This document shows, one piece after another, positions 27,567 to 37,953 of a stretch of DNA of 64,000 bases. The notes below the pieces were generated by a model. The model ran no database searches. It was not told where the DNA came from and saw only the letters and a list, made by a program, of their open reading frames with translations. A program made the translations under genes and the position numbers. The stretch is from contig NZ_FORY01000009.1 of NCBI RefSeq assembly GCF_900114135.1, positions 1-64,000 of the forward strand, read 5' to 3'. Source of the DNA: Celeribacter halophilus. Lineage in GTDB: Bacteria > Pseudomonadota > Alphaproteobacteria > Rhodobacterales > Rhodobacteraceae. Position 1 is the first letter of the stretch, and the number at the start of each line of letters is the position of its first letter.

Positions 27567-28606
27567 TGTGGAGAAAGCTGGCGAGTGCAGGCTTTGCAGC
27601 CTTGCTGGCTTGGGCGACGCCGGCGGCATCTTCGGATGATCTGATGGTGCGCGTTCTTTCCTTTGATGACCTCCCCGAATGGGCCGCAGACGATCACGCT
27701 GCGGCTCTTTCCGTCTTCCGAGAGACCTGTTCCCTGATTGACGGACCGGAATGGCCGCAGATTTGCGCCTTTGCGCAGAGCACCACTGATGCGCGCGGTT
27801 TTTTCGAGCTGCTGTTTCGTCCGGTTCTGATCGAGGATGGCAATGATCCGCTGTTCACAGGTTATTTCGAGCCGGAATTGCGCGGCTCCCGTCATCAGAC
27901 GGGGCGCTATCGCTATCCGGTCTATCGTATGCCGCCGGATGTGGTGTCCGGTGCGCCCTATCTGGCACGACAGGACATTTCCGAAGGCGCTCTTGCGGGG
28001 CGTGGTCTGGAAATTGCGTGGGTGGATGATCCGGTTGAACTGTTTTTCCTTCAGGTTCAGGGATCAGGGCGTATTCGTCTGGAAAACGGCTCTGTTATCC
28101 GGATCGGTTATGCCGGTCACAATGGGCGCAATTATCGTTCTATTGGCAAGGAATTGATCCGTCGAGGCGTGTATGAGGCCCATCAGGTCTCCGCCAAGGT
28201 CATCCAGAACTGGGTGCGCCGCCATCCGGTCGAGGGTGAAGCGCTTTTGAACTTCAATCCGTCCTATGTGTTCTTCCGCGAATTGCCGAAACTGCCTGCG
28301 GATAAAGGCCCGATTGGCGCGATGCATCGTTCGATCACGACCATGCGTTCGATCGCCGTGGATCCGAAGTTTGTGCCTTTGGGCGCACCTGTCTGGATCG
28401 AGAAAGAGGGCGAAAACCCGCTTCATCGTCTCATGATTGCCCAAGATACCGGCTCCGCAATCAAAGGGGCTCAACGTGCGGATATCTTCTTTGGTACCGG
28501 TGATGCCGCGGGCGATCAGGCCGGAAAAATCCGTGATCCGGGTCGGATGGTTGTGCTTTTGCCGATCCAGCTTGCCTATGCCTATGAGGAAAGGGCGGAG
28601 GGGTGA
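27566..28606 (+). CDS. mltA: Membrane-bound-type lytic transglycosylase A (MltA)
   Basis: Cleaves peptidoglycan glycan strands to 1,6-anhydro-MurNAc products in the periplasm. The 346-residue protein has a signal peptide (LASAGFAALLAWATPAAS), the MltA barrel (LFTGYFEPELRGS, YRMPPDV) and the C-terminal 3D domain (SIAVDPKFVPLGAPVWIE, IAQDTGSAIKGAQRADIFFG). The 3D domain holds the catalytic Asp. The signal lacks a lipobox cysteine, so unlike E. coli MltA it is probably not a lipoprotein. It overlaps the genes on both sides by 1-4 bp. Confidence 0.92.
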   Translation: MWRKLASAGFAALLAWATPAASSDDLMVRVLSFDDLPEWAADDHAAALSVFRETCSLIDGPEWPQICAFAQSTTDARGFFELLFRPVLIEDGNDPLFTGYFEPELRGSRHQTGRYRYPVYRMPPDVVSGAPYLARQDISEGALAGRGLEIAWVDDPVELFFLQVQGSGRIRLENGSVIRIGYAGHNGRNYRSIGKELIRRGVYEAHQVSAKVIQNWVRRHPVEGEALLNFNPSYVFFRELPKLPADKGPIGAMHRSITTMRSIAVDPKFVPLGAPVWIEKEGENPLHRLMIAQDTGSAIKGAQRADIFFGTGDAAGDQAGKIRDPGRMVVLLPIQLAYAYEERAEG

Positions 28607-29208
28607 GCAGGCGGAAAAAACATCTTAGTGATGAGGATAAGGATCTGTGGAATGCTGTGAAAAAAACGGCACGGCCTTTGCATCCTTCCTCTTTTCCGGC
28701 GCCTTTGGCACGTCCTGAAAAGCCGGACCTCCCGAAACCGACAAGCGTGCCTGTGCGCGAACCTTTCGAGTTTGACTTGGAAATAGGTCGCAAGGCGCGG
28801 GCACAGCCCACGGGTCATAACCTTGCACCCTCTGTGTCTGACAAGCTGGCGCAGGCCCCGCTCAGGATGGATCGCAAGAAGTTCGGAAAAATGCGCAAAG
28901 GGCAACTCGCGCCGGAAGCGCGGATTGATCTGCATGGCATGACCCAAGCACAGGCCCATCCGGCGCTCACGCGATTTATCCTTAACTCATGGGCGATGGA
29001 TTTCAGGCTGGTGTTGGTGATCACCGGAAAAGGCAAGCATCAGGAGGATGACGGGCCAATTCCGGTGCGCAAGGGCGTCCTGAAACATCAGGTGCCCCAT
29101 TGGCTGCACAGTTCACCCCTGCGAGAAGCGGTGCTTCAAGTCTCCGAAGCACATCTCAAACACGGCGGCACAGGTGCCTATTACGTCTACCTGCGCCGCA
29201 AGAAGTGA
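28603..29208 (+). CDS. Smr domain protein
   Basis: A 201-residue protein with a basic N-terminus and a C-terminal Smr domain (RIDLHGMTQAQAHPALTRFI, LVITGKGKH, GGTGAYYVYLRRK). The domain is related to the C-terminus of MutS2, and some members are nucleases; others are RNA-associated. The LHGMT and TGKG motifs are intact. It is the last gene of timA-mltA-smr and converges on hslU with no gap (29208/29209). Confidence 0.88.
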   Translation: MSRRKKHLSDEDKDLWNAVKKTARPLHPSSFPAPLARPEKPDLPKPTSVPVREPFEFDLEIGRKARAQPTGHNLAPSVSDKLAQAPLRMDRKKFGKMRKGQLAPEARIDLHGMTQAQAHPALTRFILNSWAMDFRLVLVITGKGKHQEDDGPIPVRKGVLKHQVPHWLHSSPLREAVLQVSEAHLKHGGTGAYYVYLRRKK

Positions 29209-30513
29209 TCAGAGCATATAGCGGCTGACATCCGCAACCTTGGCCATTTCATCGACATGGGCATGAACATAGGCCGCATCAACGACGATCTTTTGACCGG
29301 GCGTATCAGGAGCCGCAAAAGACAGTTCCTCAAACACCCGCTCCATGATCGTATAAAGCCGCCGCGCGCCGATATTCTCGACCGATGTGTTCACATCAGC
29401 GGCAAGTTTGGCAATGGCGGCAATCCCGTCTTTCGAGAAGGTCACTTCGACCTCTTCGGTCTCCATCAATGCCGTATATTGCAGGGTTAGAGCATTGTCC
29501 GTTTCGGTGAGAATACGCACAAAATCGCCCTCTTCCAACGCCCGCAACTCGACGCGGATCGGCAGACGGCCCTGCAATTCGGGCAGCAAATCCGAAGGTT
29601 TCGCAATATGGAAGGCACCGGAGGCAATGAAGAGGATGTGATCGGTTTTCACAGGTCCGTATTTTGTTGACACTGTTGTTCCTTCGATCAGGGGCAACAG
29701 ATCGCGCTGGACTCCTTCACGTGAAACATCACCGCCACGGGCTTCCTGACGGGCGCAGACCTTATCAATTTCGTCAAGAAAAACGATCCCGTTTTCCTGA
29801 ACCGATTCCAGCGCCACGCGGGTGACGGTTTCATCGTCCAGTAGTTTGTCAGCTTCTTCACTGATCAAAACATCATAGCTCTGCGCAACGGTCATTTTCT
29901 TTTTCACCGTCCGCCCGCCAAAAGCCTTGCCGAAAATATCGCCGAGGTTCATCGCCCCGCCCATTTGCGGCTGACCGGGGATTTCGAACATGCCGACAGA
30001 GGGAGCGCTATCCTGCACGTCCAACTCAATTACGGTGTCATCAAGCTCGCCGGAATGGAGCTTTTTGCGAAACATCTCGCGGGTCTGTTCACGCGCATCT
30101 GTGCCGGCAATGGCCTCGATAACACGCTCTTCGGCGGCACCTTTGGCCTTGGCTTTGACATCTTCGCGCATGTGTTCGCGGGTCTGGGAAATCGCGGCAT
30201 CTGCGAGATCACGAATAATCTGTTCAACGTCGCGACCAACATAGCCGACTTCGGTGAATTTCGTTGCCTCGACCTTGATAAAAGGTGCTTTGGCGAGTTT
30301 GGCGAGGCGTCGGGAAATTTCCGTCTTACCGACACCAGTCGGTCCGATCATCAGAATGTTCTTCGGATAGACTTCATCGCGCAGATCATCCGGCAACTGT
30401 TTACGCCGCCAGCGGTTGCGCAAAGCAACAGCGACAGCTCGTTTTGCGTCCTTCTGGCCAATGATAAAACGGTCCAGTTCGGATACGATTTCGCGGGGGG
30501 TCAGGTCGGTCAT
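29209..30513 (-). CDS. hslU: ATP-dependent protease ATPase subunit HslU (ClpY)
   Basis: AAA+ unfoldase ring that feeds substrates to HslV. The 434-residue protein has Walker [20 protein letters not shown], the pore loop [14 protein letters not shown], the intermediate domain and Walker [12 protein letters not shown]. The sensor region [15 protein letters not shown] is near the C-terminus. It overlaps the end of hslV by 4 bp. Confidence 0.96.
   Translation of the reverse strand: MTDLTPREIVSELDRFIIGQKDAKRAVAVALRNRWRRKQLPDDLRDEVYPKNILMIGPTGVGKTEISRRLAKLAKAPFIKVEATKFTEVGYVGRDVEQIIRDLADAAISQTREHMREDVKAKAKGAAEERVIEAIAGTDAREQTREMFRKKLHSGELDDTVIELDVQDSAPSVGMFEIPGQPQMGGAMNLGDIFGKAFGGRTVKKKMTVAQSYDVLISEEADKLLDDETVTRVALESVQENGIVFLDEIDKVCARQEARGGDVSREGVQRDLLPLIEGTTVSTKYGPVKTDHILFIASGAFHIAKPSDLLPELQGRLPIRVELRALEEGDFVRILTETDNALTLQYTALMETEEVEVTFSKDGIAAIAKLAADVNTSVENIGARRLYTIMERVFEELSFAAPDTPGQKIVVDAAYVHAHVDEMAKVADVSRYML
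29713..29728. promoter_or_regulatory. Degenerate parS-like site within hslU
   Basis: TCCTTCACGTGAAACA, 14 of 16 to parS, with both mismatches in the left arm. It lies about 10 kb from the perfect site at 19385, in codons for DVSREG. It may be a chance result of the coding sequence. Confidence 0.35.
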
Positions 30514-31067
30514 TTGCTAATCTTCTCAACCGTAAGGTTGCCATTGGTGTAAACACAGATGTCGGAGGCGATTTTCATAGCCGCGCGCGCGATAGCTTCG
30601 GCATCTTTGTCGGTTTCCATGAGGCCACGGGCCGCAGCGAGCGCAAAGTTCCCGCCCGATCCGATGGCCGCGATGTCGTTTTCCGGCTCGAGAACATCGC
30701 CTGCACCGGTCACAACCAAAAGCGCATCGCCATCTGTGACAATCAACATAGCTTCGAGTTTTGAAAGATATTTGTCAGTGCGCCAATCTTTTGCCAGTTC
30801 GACACAGGCGCGGGCCAGTTGACCGGGCGTGGCTTCGAGTTTGGTCTCCAGCCGCTCCAGAAGGGTAAAGGCATCTGCCGTGGATCCGGCAAATCCGCAA
30901 ACAACATCTTGCCCACCGGGAGAAAGCCGCCGCACCTTGCGCGCGGTGCCCTTGATCACAGTTTGGCCAAGGCTGACCTGACCGTCACCGGCCACGACAA
31001 CTTCGCCACCACGGCGCACGCCGATAATCGTTGTGCCGTGCCATCCGGGAAACTCTTCTTTCGACAT
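30510..31067 (-). CDS. hslV: ATP-dependent protease peptidase subunit HslV (ClpQ)
   Basis: Proteasome-like threonine protease that degrades misfolded proteins together with HslU. The 185-residue protein carries a short propeptide, then [23 protein letters not shown], so T12 is the predicted nucleophile after cleavage. The [16 protein letters not shown] segment is conserved. It is the first gene of the hslVU pair; the promoter should lie in the 31068-31140 gap. Confidence 0.96.
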   Translation of the reverse strand: MSKEEFPGWHGTTIIGVRRGGEVVVAGDGQVSLGQTVIKGTARKVRRLSPGGQDVVCGFAGSTADAFTLLERLETKLEATPGQLARACVELAKDWRTDKYLSKLEAMLIVTDGDALLVVTGAGDVLEPENDIAAIGSGGNFALAAARGLMETDKDAEAIARAAMKIASDICVYTNGNLTVEKISK

Positions 31068-31142
31068 TGGTTATCCTTTCGCTTGGCAATCTATATGAGG
31101 GCGATGGGGCACAGGTGCAACCTCGCCAGAATTTCTGCCAAG

Positions 31143-31170
31143 AAAAAGGGCGCCCGTTGAGGCGCCCTAA
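31143..31170 (-). terminator. Intrinsic terminator after trxA
   Basis: Stem GGGCGCC / GGCGCCC (31148-31154 and 31161-31167). On the minus strand it is followed by TTTTTCT, 21 bases beyond the trxA stop. The sequence differs by one base over 21 from the argG terminator core at 4477-4497. Confidence 0.88.
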
Positions 31171-31190
31171 TTCAGAATTTCTGATGAAAA

Positions 31191-31511
31191 TCAGACTTCT
31201 TCGTTGATCCAGTTTGCCAGAGCGGCTTTCGGCGCAGCACCGATTTTTTGGGAAACAAGTTCGCCGCCTTTGAACATGAACAAGGCCGGAATGGAGCGCA
31301 CACCGAATTGTGCGGCGGAGTTCGAGTTTTCATCGACATTCACTTTGACGATTTTGACCTTGCCGTCATATTCGTCAGAAAGCTCTTCGAGGGACGGGCC
31401 GATCTGTTTACACGGACCACACCATTCGGCCCAGAAATCGACAATCACAGGGATGTCGGATTCGAGGACTTCGGTGCTAAATGTGTCATCGCTGACTTTG
31501 ACGGTTGCCAT
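31191..31511 (-). CDS. trxA: Thioredoxin
   Basis: General cytosolic disulfide reductase. The 106-residue protein has the active site WCGPCK (C31 and C34) within [14 protein letters not shown]. The conserved cis-Pro region is [15 protein letters not shown] start it at the ATG at 31511 because CAGGAGAAG lies just upstream and the length is standard; the frame opens 20 codons earlier without family similarity. It lies 56 bp after addA in the same direction. Confidence 0.97.
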   Translation of the reverse strand: MATVKVSDDTFSTEVLESDIPVIVDFWAEWCGPCKQIGPSLEELSDEYDGKVKIVKVNVDENSNSAAQFGVRSIPALFMFKGGELVSQKIGAAPKAALANWINEEV

Positions 31512-31567
31512 AGGGCTTCTCCTGAGTTTTTCACTTGGTGAAAAGGTAGGGCGTGCACTGTGTAGGG

Positions 31568-34500
31568 TCAAGATGTGGCGGCGCGACCCAGTGCCGCCAT
31601 CACGATATTGAGAGGAACAGGGTAAAGCGTTGCGGTTTTCGTCCAGAGAAGCGCCACCTCAATATCGCGGTCCGGATAGATGCGCTGACAGGCTGCGGCA
31701 TAGGCGCCAAGCTGACGCAGGAGACCTTCGGGAATATCTTCAACCCTCTCTGGAATAACGGTGTTGGATTTGTAATCCACGATCTGCACCTTGTCCGGCG
31801 TCACAATCAAACGGTCAATGATGCCGTGAATGGTTTGCCCGTTTAAAGTTGATGTATAGGGCACTTCCGAGAGTGAATTCGGGCCGAATACATCCCAGTC
31901 GTAAGTCTGGTTGATGACTCCCAAGGCCTCTTCGAGAAGGCTCGGCACCTCGCTATCCAGAGCGGCGTCCTCCCCGCTTGACAGAATAAACCGTGCGACC
32001 TCTTCGCGGCGGTTTTCAGCGACATCCGGCAGAAGTTCGATCAAACGGTGAAGCTGGCTTCCCCGCCGCATGGCAGCATCTTTATCAAGCGCGGCGTCCT
32101 CACCGGAAAGCGCCTTTGCCCCGCCAAGGTCCGAGGGGGAGATCCTGTTCGTGTCTTGGGCAACAACACCTGCCGGCGTGCGAGACCACTCTGGCATAAC
32201 AGGATTTTGTGAGGCGGCATCTTTGCGGGTTTCCAGCGCATCAGGCCAAACGCCCCATGCGTATCGCTGCCCCGGAGCACCGGCTAGCTCAAGGGTCTCG
32301 GTCTCCAGTGTGTTCAACCCTGTCTTGATAAGATCATACCAAGTGCCCGCACTTTCCTTCCCCGCACCGGAGACAATCAACCATTTCTCCGCGCGGGTCA
32401 TCGCCACATATAACAGGCGCCGGTCTTCCTCCAAATCAGCCATTTTGAGCCGGTTCAGGGTCTCTTTTGTCTGGTCGGATCGCTGACCTCCTGCACCTTT
32501 CCAGACGATTTGATCCGGTTCGGGAGAGACAAATTCATCTTTGGTTTCCCGCAGGGTTTTCAAAGTGTCAGGCAGGATCACGATCGGAGCTTCGAGCCCT
32601 TTTGATCCATGTGCCGTCATCACACGCACAAGGTTGGAATTTTCATCCAGAACACGCTTGAGCTGAATGGTTTGGGATTCCAGCCATGCGATAAACCCTG
32701 TCAGGCTGGGGGTTTCTGTAGTCTCATAGTTACGCGCCTGATGTAACAGCGCATCAAGCCCGTCTTCCGCCTCTTTGCCAAGGCGTGCGATGAATTTGCG
32801 CCGCCCGTCATGACGGATCAACACACGCTCGATCAGGTCATAAGGACGCAGAAAATCGGCGGTCTGGCGCAGGTCTTCGAGAACCTCGAAAGTTTCGGGC
32901 CATTCCTTGCGCCGTTCATAGAGCGCACGCCAAAGGGTGATGGTGGTGCGACCATGGGCGAGTTGATACAGATCGCGTTCCGACCAATTGAACAGCGGAG
33001 ATTTCAAGGTTTCAGCCAGTGCCAGATCGTCGTCCTGCAGTGACAAAAACGCCAGAAGGGACCGCAGGTCTTTAACCGCCATCTCGTCATTGAGCGTCAT
33101 GCGGTCGGCACCGGCAACGGGAATTCTGGCGGGGTGGGATTTGAGCTCTTTCAGAATAAGCCGGAACAAGGGGGAACGGCGCTGAACGAGGATCAGAATG
33201 TCGCCTGCCTCGATCTTCCGCCCCTTTCCGTTCTTGTCCGGAAGGGAGCCATGCTCAAGCTGTTCGGCCACAAAATTGGCGATCCGTTTGGCCAGTCGGG
33301 GATTGGGCTCTTCGGGATGGATCACGTCAAGCGGCTCTTCCCAGCGGCTTGCCTCTTTCTCCCGCTCTTCTTTTTCCTCTTTTGACAGGTCTTCCGGCGT
33401 CTCCAGAGACCACAGGTCAACGCGACCGGGGATGTCATCGAAAAAGGCGATATGTTCGGGAATGCCCCCGACCCCTTCCCCGCCGATTGCGGCAAAAACT
33501 GTGTCGGTTGCAGTCAGAATGGCCGGAGAAGAGCGGAAGGAATATTGCAAGGACAGGTCTTGCAGGGGTTGCCCGACCGCTTTCAAACGCTCTCCGAAAT
33601 GCTCTTTCATTTGGTCAAAGGCTTCGGGAGCGGCGCCTTGGAACGAATAGATCGACTGTTTGTGATCGCCCACGACAAAGATCGTGCGGGTCACATCGGC
33701 ACGTGCCCCCTCGCCCGCGGTAAACTCACCGGCCAGAAGCTGAACAACGCGCCACTGATCGGGGCTGGTATCTTGCGCTTCATCGACAAGGATGTGGTCA
33801 ATCCCGCCATCCAGACGGTAAAGTACCCATTGAGACACGTTGGAGATCGACAAAAGATCACGCGCGCGGCGGATCATGTCGTCAAAATCCAACAGGCCTA
33901 GCTCGGCTTTGCGCTCCATATAGGGCGGCAGAAGTTCCTGAGCAAAGCGGTGCAGAGCGAGGGTCTTGCGCGCATCTTTGAGCCCGAAGAGATGAGGCCG
34001 CGCAGCTTCCACACGTTTCATGAAGGCTTCGAGATGATCGAACGCGCCCGGATGGGCATCTATGAGTTTGCGCGTCGGAAGGCTGGAGTGCTGCGCATAG
34101 AATTTGGATTGCAGAGGATTGGTTTTAGCCGTTTCTTTTGCCAACAGCTTGTCACACAGATTTTCCACAAGGGACAAATCAGGCTCTAATCCAGCCCAGT
34201 GACGGAAAAGAGCGGCGGTTTTCTGGTCAGAGGCGCTGGAGGCTTCCATCAATGTGGCGCATGCAAGAAGCATGTCTTTTTCGTCGCCCAGAAAGACATC
34301 TTTCAACAGTCTGGTTTCGTCATATCCGGCGGGAAGGTTGAACCATGACCATATGTCTTCCTTTTGGCGGGGCGGGAAAAACTGGTCGCGTTTGCTGACA
34401 ATGCTGAGGGCCAAATCCGTCAGGTCGAGATCACTGACATAGAGCGCGACATCGTCGATCACATCACATTTCGGACCAAGGGCAATATCTTCGATAATTT

Positions 34501-34975
34501 CGGAGACCATCCGGCGGGACTGGCGATCATCCATTTCCTTGAATTGCGGCGAAACCCCCGCTTCCAGCGGAAAACGCCGCAGCAAGGCACTACAAAACGA
34601 GTGAATGGTCTGGATTTTCAATCCACCGGGCGTCTCGATTGCGCGGGCAAAGAGCGTGCGGGCGTGTCGCAATGTCTCGCTATCCAGAGATTTTTCCGGC
34701 GCGAGGGCTGTAAGCTCTTTGACCAGCTCCGGATCGGGCAGCATGGCCCAATCACCAAGCCGTTTGAACAAACGGTTCTGCATCTCTGCGGCGGCAGCCT
34801 TTGTATAGGTCAGACACAGAATATGCTGCGGGGGCGTTCCATCCAGCAAAAGACGGGCTACACGGTCCGTCAAAACCTTGGTTTTGCCCGAACCGGCGTT
34901 GGCGGACACCCATGTGGACATATCCGGACGCGCGGCCATGATCTGACGACGGGTTGCTTCGTTCATCGTGGTCAT
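31568..34975 (-). CDS. addA: Double-strand break repair helicase-nuclease AddA (alphaproteobacterial type)
   Basis: With AddB, processes DNA double-strand ends for RecA-dependent repair. The 1135-residue UvrD-type helicase has motif I in [22 protein letters not shown] and motif [14 protein letters not shown]. Helicase motifs continue through [14 protein letters not shown] and [15 protein letters not shown]-terminal PD-(D/E)XK nuclease is seen at [22 protein letters not shown]. The start is the ATG at 34975, which overlaps the addB stop as ATGA; earlier in-frame codons are inside addB. Confidence 0.95.
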   Translation of the reverse strand: MTTMNEATRRQIMAARPDMSTWVSANAGSGKTKVLTDRVARLLLDGTPPQHILCLTYTKAAAAEMQNRLFKRLGDWAMLPDPELVKELTALAPEKSLDSETLRHARTLFARAIETPGGLKIQTIHSFCSALLRRFPLEAGVSPQFKEMDDRQSRRMVSEIIEDIALGPKCDVIDDVALYVSDLDLTDLALSIVSKRDQFFPPRQKEDIWSWFNLPAGYDETRLLKDVFLGDEKDMLLACATLMEASSASDQKTAALFRHWAGLEPDLSLVENLCDKLLAKETAKTNPLQSKFYAQHSSLPTRKLIDAHPGAFDHLEAFMKRVEAARPHLFGLKDARKTLALHRFAQELLPPYMERKAELGLLDFDDMIRRARDLLSISNVSQWVLYRLDGGIDHILVDEAQDTSPDQWRVVQLLAGEFTAGEGARADVTRTIFVVGDHKQSIYSFQGAAPEAFDQMKEHFGERLKAVGQPLQDLSLQYSFRSSPAILTATDTVFAAIGGEGVGGIPEHIAFFDDIPGRVDLWSLETPEDLSKEEKEEREKEASRWEEPLDVIHPEEPNPRLAKRIANFVAEQLEHGSLPDKNGKGRKIEAGDILILVQRRSPLFRLILKELKSHPARIPVAGADRMTLNDEMAVKDLRSLLAFLSLQDDDLALAETLKSPLFNWSERDLYQLAHGRTTITLWRALYERRKEWPETFEVLEDLRQTADFLRPYDLIERVLIRHDGRRKFIARLGKEAEDGLDALLHQARNYETTETPSLTGFIAWLESQTIQLKRVLDENSNLVRVMTAHGSKGLEAPIVILPDTLKTLRETKDEFVSPEPDQIVWKGAGGQRSDQTKETLNRLKMADLEEDRRLLYVAMTRAEKWLIVSGAGKESAGTWYDLIKTGLNTLETETLELAGAPGQRYAWGVWPDALETRKDAASQNPVMPEWSRTPAGVVAQDTNRISPSDLGGAKALSGEDAALDKDAAMRRGSQLHRLIELLPDVAENRREEVARFILSSGEDAALDSEVPSLLEEALGVINQTYDWDVFGPNSLSEVPYTSTLNGQTIHGIIDRLIVTPDKVQIVDYKSNTVIPERVEDIPEGLLRQLGAYAAACQRIYPDRDIEVALLWTKTATLYPVPLNIVMAALGRAATS

Positions 34976-37953
34976 TCCAAATCCTCCGGCACGGGCGTGT
35001 CGGCGTCGGACCATTCCCCGTATCTCGACAGATGTTCGAAATTGGTCTCATAGCGAACGGTTTTCATCATGCGACGTGCCGTATAGCCAAGCGCAGGGTC
35101 GTCATAGGACCGTATCAACTGCACCAGTTTCTTTTTCACTTCGGCCACATCGCCCGGATCAAGCGGCAACACCGTTTCCGTCAGCTTGTTGTCCAAGCCA
35201 AGGTAAGCCACTTCAGACACTTTCCCTATCGGAACCGTTTCAAATCCGCCTTCTTCCATCATCGCCGCTTCGAGGTGAAGCTGGACGTTGAAGATCTTGG
35301 TTTGCTTTTCTGTCGGAGGCGTGCCGGATTTGTAATCGTAAATGACGAAACTGTCGTCTTCCTTACGATCAATGCGGTCGGCCTTGCAGGTCAGGGAAAA
35401 GTCGACTTCATGCAGATGCATTGCACCCTTTGCTTCGATCCCGACCGGCGTGCCGAGGGCAAACCTTTCCCGCTCCCGTTTGACAAGTCTGGCCGCGATC
35501 CGCCGCACACGACCAAGCCAGACCCGACGTGCGGACGGCCAGGAAACCTCGTGTTCCAGAACCTCTTCGGCCACATTCAGGAACCGCGCCAAAGCGGCTT
35601 CATAGTCTTCCTCGGCGGTTTGCGACAGATAGGTCTCCATAATCGCATGGAGTGCCGTCCCTCTTTCGCGCACGTCCGGTTCGCGGCTGAGTGGGTCCAG
35701 TTTGTTCAAACGCAACACGCGGCTCGCATAGATTTCATAGGGGTCGCGGATCAGGTTTTCGATGCGCGTGACGGAAAGCTGACGAGGCCGTGCAGCGACC
35801 GGAGGTCTCGGGCTGGGGCGATGCGCGGAGGGCAAGGTGAAATCGGGTCGATCCAGATGTTCCGCAAGGGTGATCCATTCGGCACCACGGTGTCGCATGG
35901 CCTCCAACCCTTGCCGTCCTTCATCCGACATGCCGGACATCAGGTTGGTCAGGCGGATAAGCCAGCGCGAAGCAACCGTTTCCGCCTCGGCATCACGTTT
36001 GGCACGGGCGAGAACCACCTCGGGGGCGGCAATGGCCTGTTGGAAATCATGTGCGGAAAGGCCGATGTTCTGTTCGGGCGACAAAAGACCGGCCTTGCGT
36101 CTCATATCACGGTTGAACCACGGGTCTTGCCCGACCGATTGCGGCCAGATGCCTTCGTTCAGACCGCCCAGAATGACCAGATCAGCCCCAAGCGCACGGG
36201 CTTCAAGCGTGCCCCAGATCATGACCTGAGGATGTTTCGGAGAGGGGTCACGCACAATCCCGCGTCCGAGAATGGCGCGGAACAAATCGCCAAACTCCAA
36301 GGAACTCATAGACCCGCCATAGTCCGCCTCGCGGTATAGCTCCTCTACGACACGTCGGGCTTCACGTCCGGTATGTTGGGCCCAAAGCTCGCTGTCGTCA
36401 CCGGCATCCGGCCCTTTGACAAGTCTCGAACTCAGCGCAACAAGCCGATCCAGATGGGTTTTCAGGGAACCGTCCGATGTCTGTTGGAACTGTTCGGATA
36501 TATCGGCTACCCAGTGCGCCCATGACAGGCGAGCCTCTTTGTCATCCTTGCTTTCGCCGGATTTAATCGCCCAATGCACAAGGTCGTCTTGTGATGGAAA
36601 GGCAATCCCTTTGCGGCGCAGATGGACCTCTAGCTCGCGGGTCCACAAAAGATGATAGCCGCGGTCATCCTCTCCCGAAGTCTTGTCATGCCCTCCCCGC
36701 GCACATAGCGGATGTTTCAACAACACGAGCAGATCTTCGGAAGACAGGATGCGGCCAATGAGGCCGACAACATGGCGTAGAAGCCGTCCCGGAGGTGTTT
36801 GGCTCAACGGAATACCGGCGCTGTCGTCGGGCACGATATTCCAGCGGCTCAAAAGTGCGGTGACCCGTCTGGCGAGATCACGGTCGGGCGTGACGAGAGC
36901 CGTCTTTTTTCCTTCATGCACGGCATGTCTGAGAACGAGGGCAATCGCATTGGATTCCAGCCGCGTGTCCGGTGCCTCAATCAGGGTTAGTTGCTCAGTC
37001 GCGGGTTTGATCTGTTCGAATGTGGGCCCCTCTTTCATCCATTGGTCGGTAATGGGCGCGGGGCGCAGGGCAAGCGATACAAGCCGATTGCGCGCTATGT
37101 TTTCCTCGGTTTCCGTGTCCCACCTCTGGATTTGAGTGGGGTCTATGCCGATGTTTTGTGCCAGACGCGCCATGCGCTCTTGCGGATGTTCGACGGAAAT
37201 ACGGTCTTCGCTACGAATTTGTGTCCAGACATCGGCTGACATATGGAAATCCACGCCGGGCAGGATGACGGCTCCCATCGGCTGTTTGGCGACGAGCGTC
37301 ATGAAACGTGCCGTTGTGCCGCGCGACCCTGTTGAGCCTACGACCAAAACCGGATGCTCCGGCGGCGCGCTTTCCCATTTGCGTTCGAGACGATCAATAA
37401 CCAAACGCATCCGCGCTTCGAGACTCAGGTCCGATGTCGAGTCCTCGGTAAACAAACCGAAGAGGATGGAGAGAAATTGCAGAGACTTTTGCCAGTGTCC
37501 GGAGGCATCGGGCACTTTCAGGTTTTGAATGTCTTGCGGCGTGACACCTTCGTCCTGCATTTCTGCCATCAGCAGCGCCAGACTGTCCGAAAGATCGAAA
37601 ACAGAGGATCGCGTGGCAAATTGAGGTTCTTGCTTCAGAAAATGCGAAACAAGCTGCGCAAGTTCCAATCGGCGTCGCAGGCCGCTGATCGGAACGGGCA
37701 GGTCCATGAAGTCATGATCCATTCCGAGATCAGACAAAAGACGGAATTTCGGCAGGAATTGGGTCGATCCATCTTCGAACGACGCCATGAGTTCCTTTTT
37801 CATGCGCGAGGTGTTCACATAGATTTCCGTGCGCGCAACCATTTCGGGTGACATGGACGCCAGCCGTTTTAAAAGTCCGCGTTTGACCGCTGACGGGTAA
37901 TGGGCGCCGCAGGGAACGCCGAAGAGTGTAGGGCTTCCGTCTGACGAGAACAT
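34972..37953 (-). CDS. addB: Double-strand break repair protein AddB (alphaproteobacterial type)
   Basis: Partner of AddA, 993 residues. It resembles an inactivated helicase: no classical Walker A is seen in the N-terminal TLFGVPCGAHYPSAVKRGLL. The C-terminal nuclease domain is clear (LTCKADRIDRKEDDSFVIYDYKSG), giving the D and ExK-type acidic residues. The start is the ATG at 37953, which overlaps the murU stop (TAATG) and follows GGAGG; earlier in-frame codons do not match the family. It is translationally coupled to both neighbours. Confidence 0.93.
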   Translation of the reverse strand: MFSSDGSPTLFGVPCGAHYPSAVKRGLLKRLASMSPEMVARTEIYVNTSRMKKELMASFEDGSTQFLPKFRLLSDLGMDHDFMDLPVPISGLRRRLELAQLVSHFLKQEPQFATRSSVFDLSDSLALLMAEMQDEGVTPQDIQNLKVPDASGHWQKSLQFLSILFGLFTEDSTSDLSLEARMRLVIDRLERKWESAPPEHPVLVVGSTGSRGTTARFMTLVAKQPMGAVILPGVDFHMSADVWTQIRSEDRISVEHPQERMARLAQNIGIDPTQIQRWDTETEENIARNRLVSLALRPAPITDQWMKEGPTFEQIKPATEQLTLIEAPDTRLESNAIALVLRHAVHEGKKTALVTPDRDLARRVTALLSRWNIVPDDSAGIPLSQTPPGRLLRHVVGLIGRILSSEDLLVLLKHPLCARGGHDKTSGEDDRGYHLLWTRELEVHLRRKGIAFPSQDDLVHWAIKSGESKDDKEARLSWAHWVADISEQFQQTSDGSLKTHLDRLVALSSRLVKGPDAGDDSELWAQHTGREARRVVEELYREADYGGSMSSLEFGDLFRAILGRGIVRDPSPKHPQVMIWGTLEARALGADLVILGGLNEGIWPQSVGQDPWFNRDMRRKAGLLSPEQNIGLSAHDFQQAIAAPEVVLARAKRDAEAETVASRWLIRLTNLMSGMSDEGRQGLEAMRHRGAEWITLAEHLDRPDFTLPSAHRPSPRPPVAARPRQLSVTRIENLIRDPYEIYASRVLRLNKLDPLSREPDVRERGTALHAIMETYLSQTAEEDYEAALARFLNVAEEVLEHEVSWPSARRVWLGRVRRIAARLVKRERERFALGTPVGIEAKGAMHLHEVDFSLTCKADRIDRKEDDSFVIYDYKSGTPPTEKQTKIFNVQLHLEAAMMEEGGFETVPIGKVSEVAYLGLDNKLTETVLPLDPGDVAEVKKKLVQLIRSYDDPALGYTARRMMKTVRYETNFEHLSRYGEWSDADTPVPEDLE

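Noticed and set aside
29713-29728. parS-like site in hslU as a true ParB site
   Set aside because: Listed only at low confidence: both mismatches fall in one arm and it is 10 kb from the main cluster, so chance is plausible.
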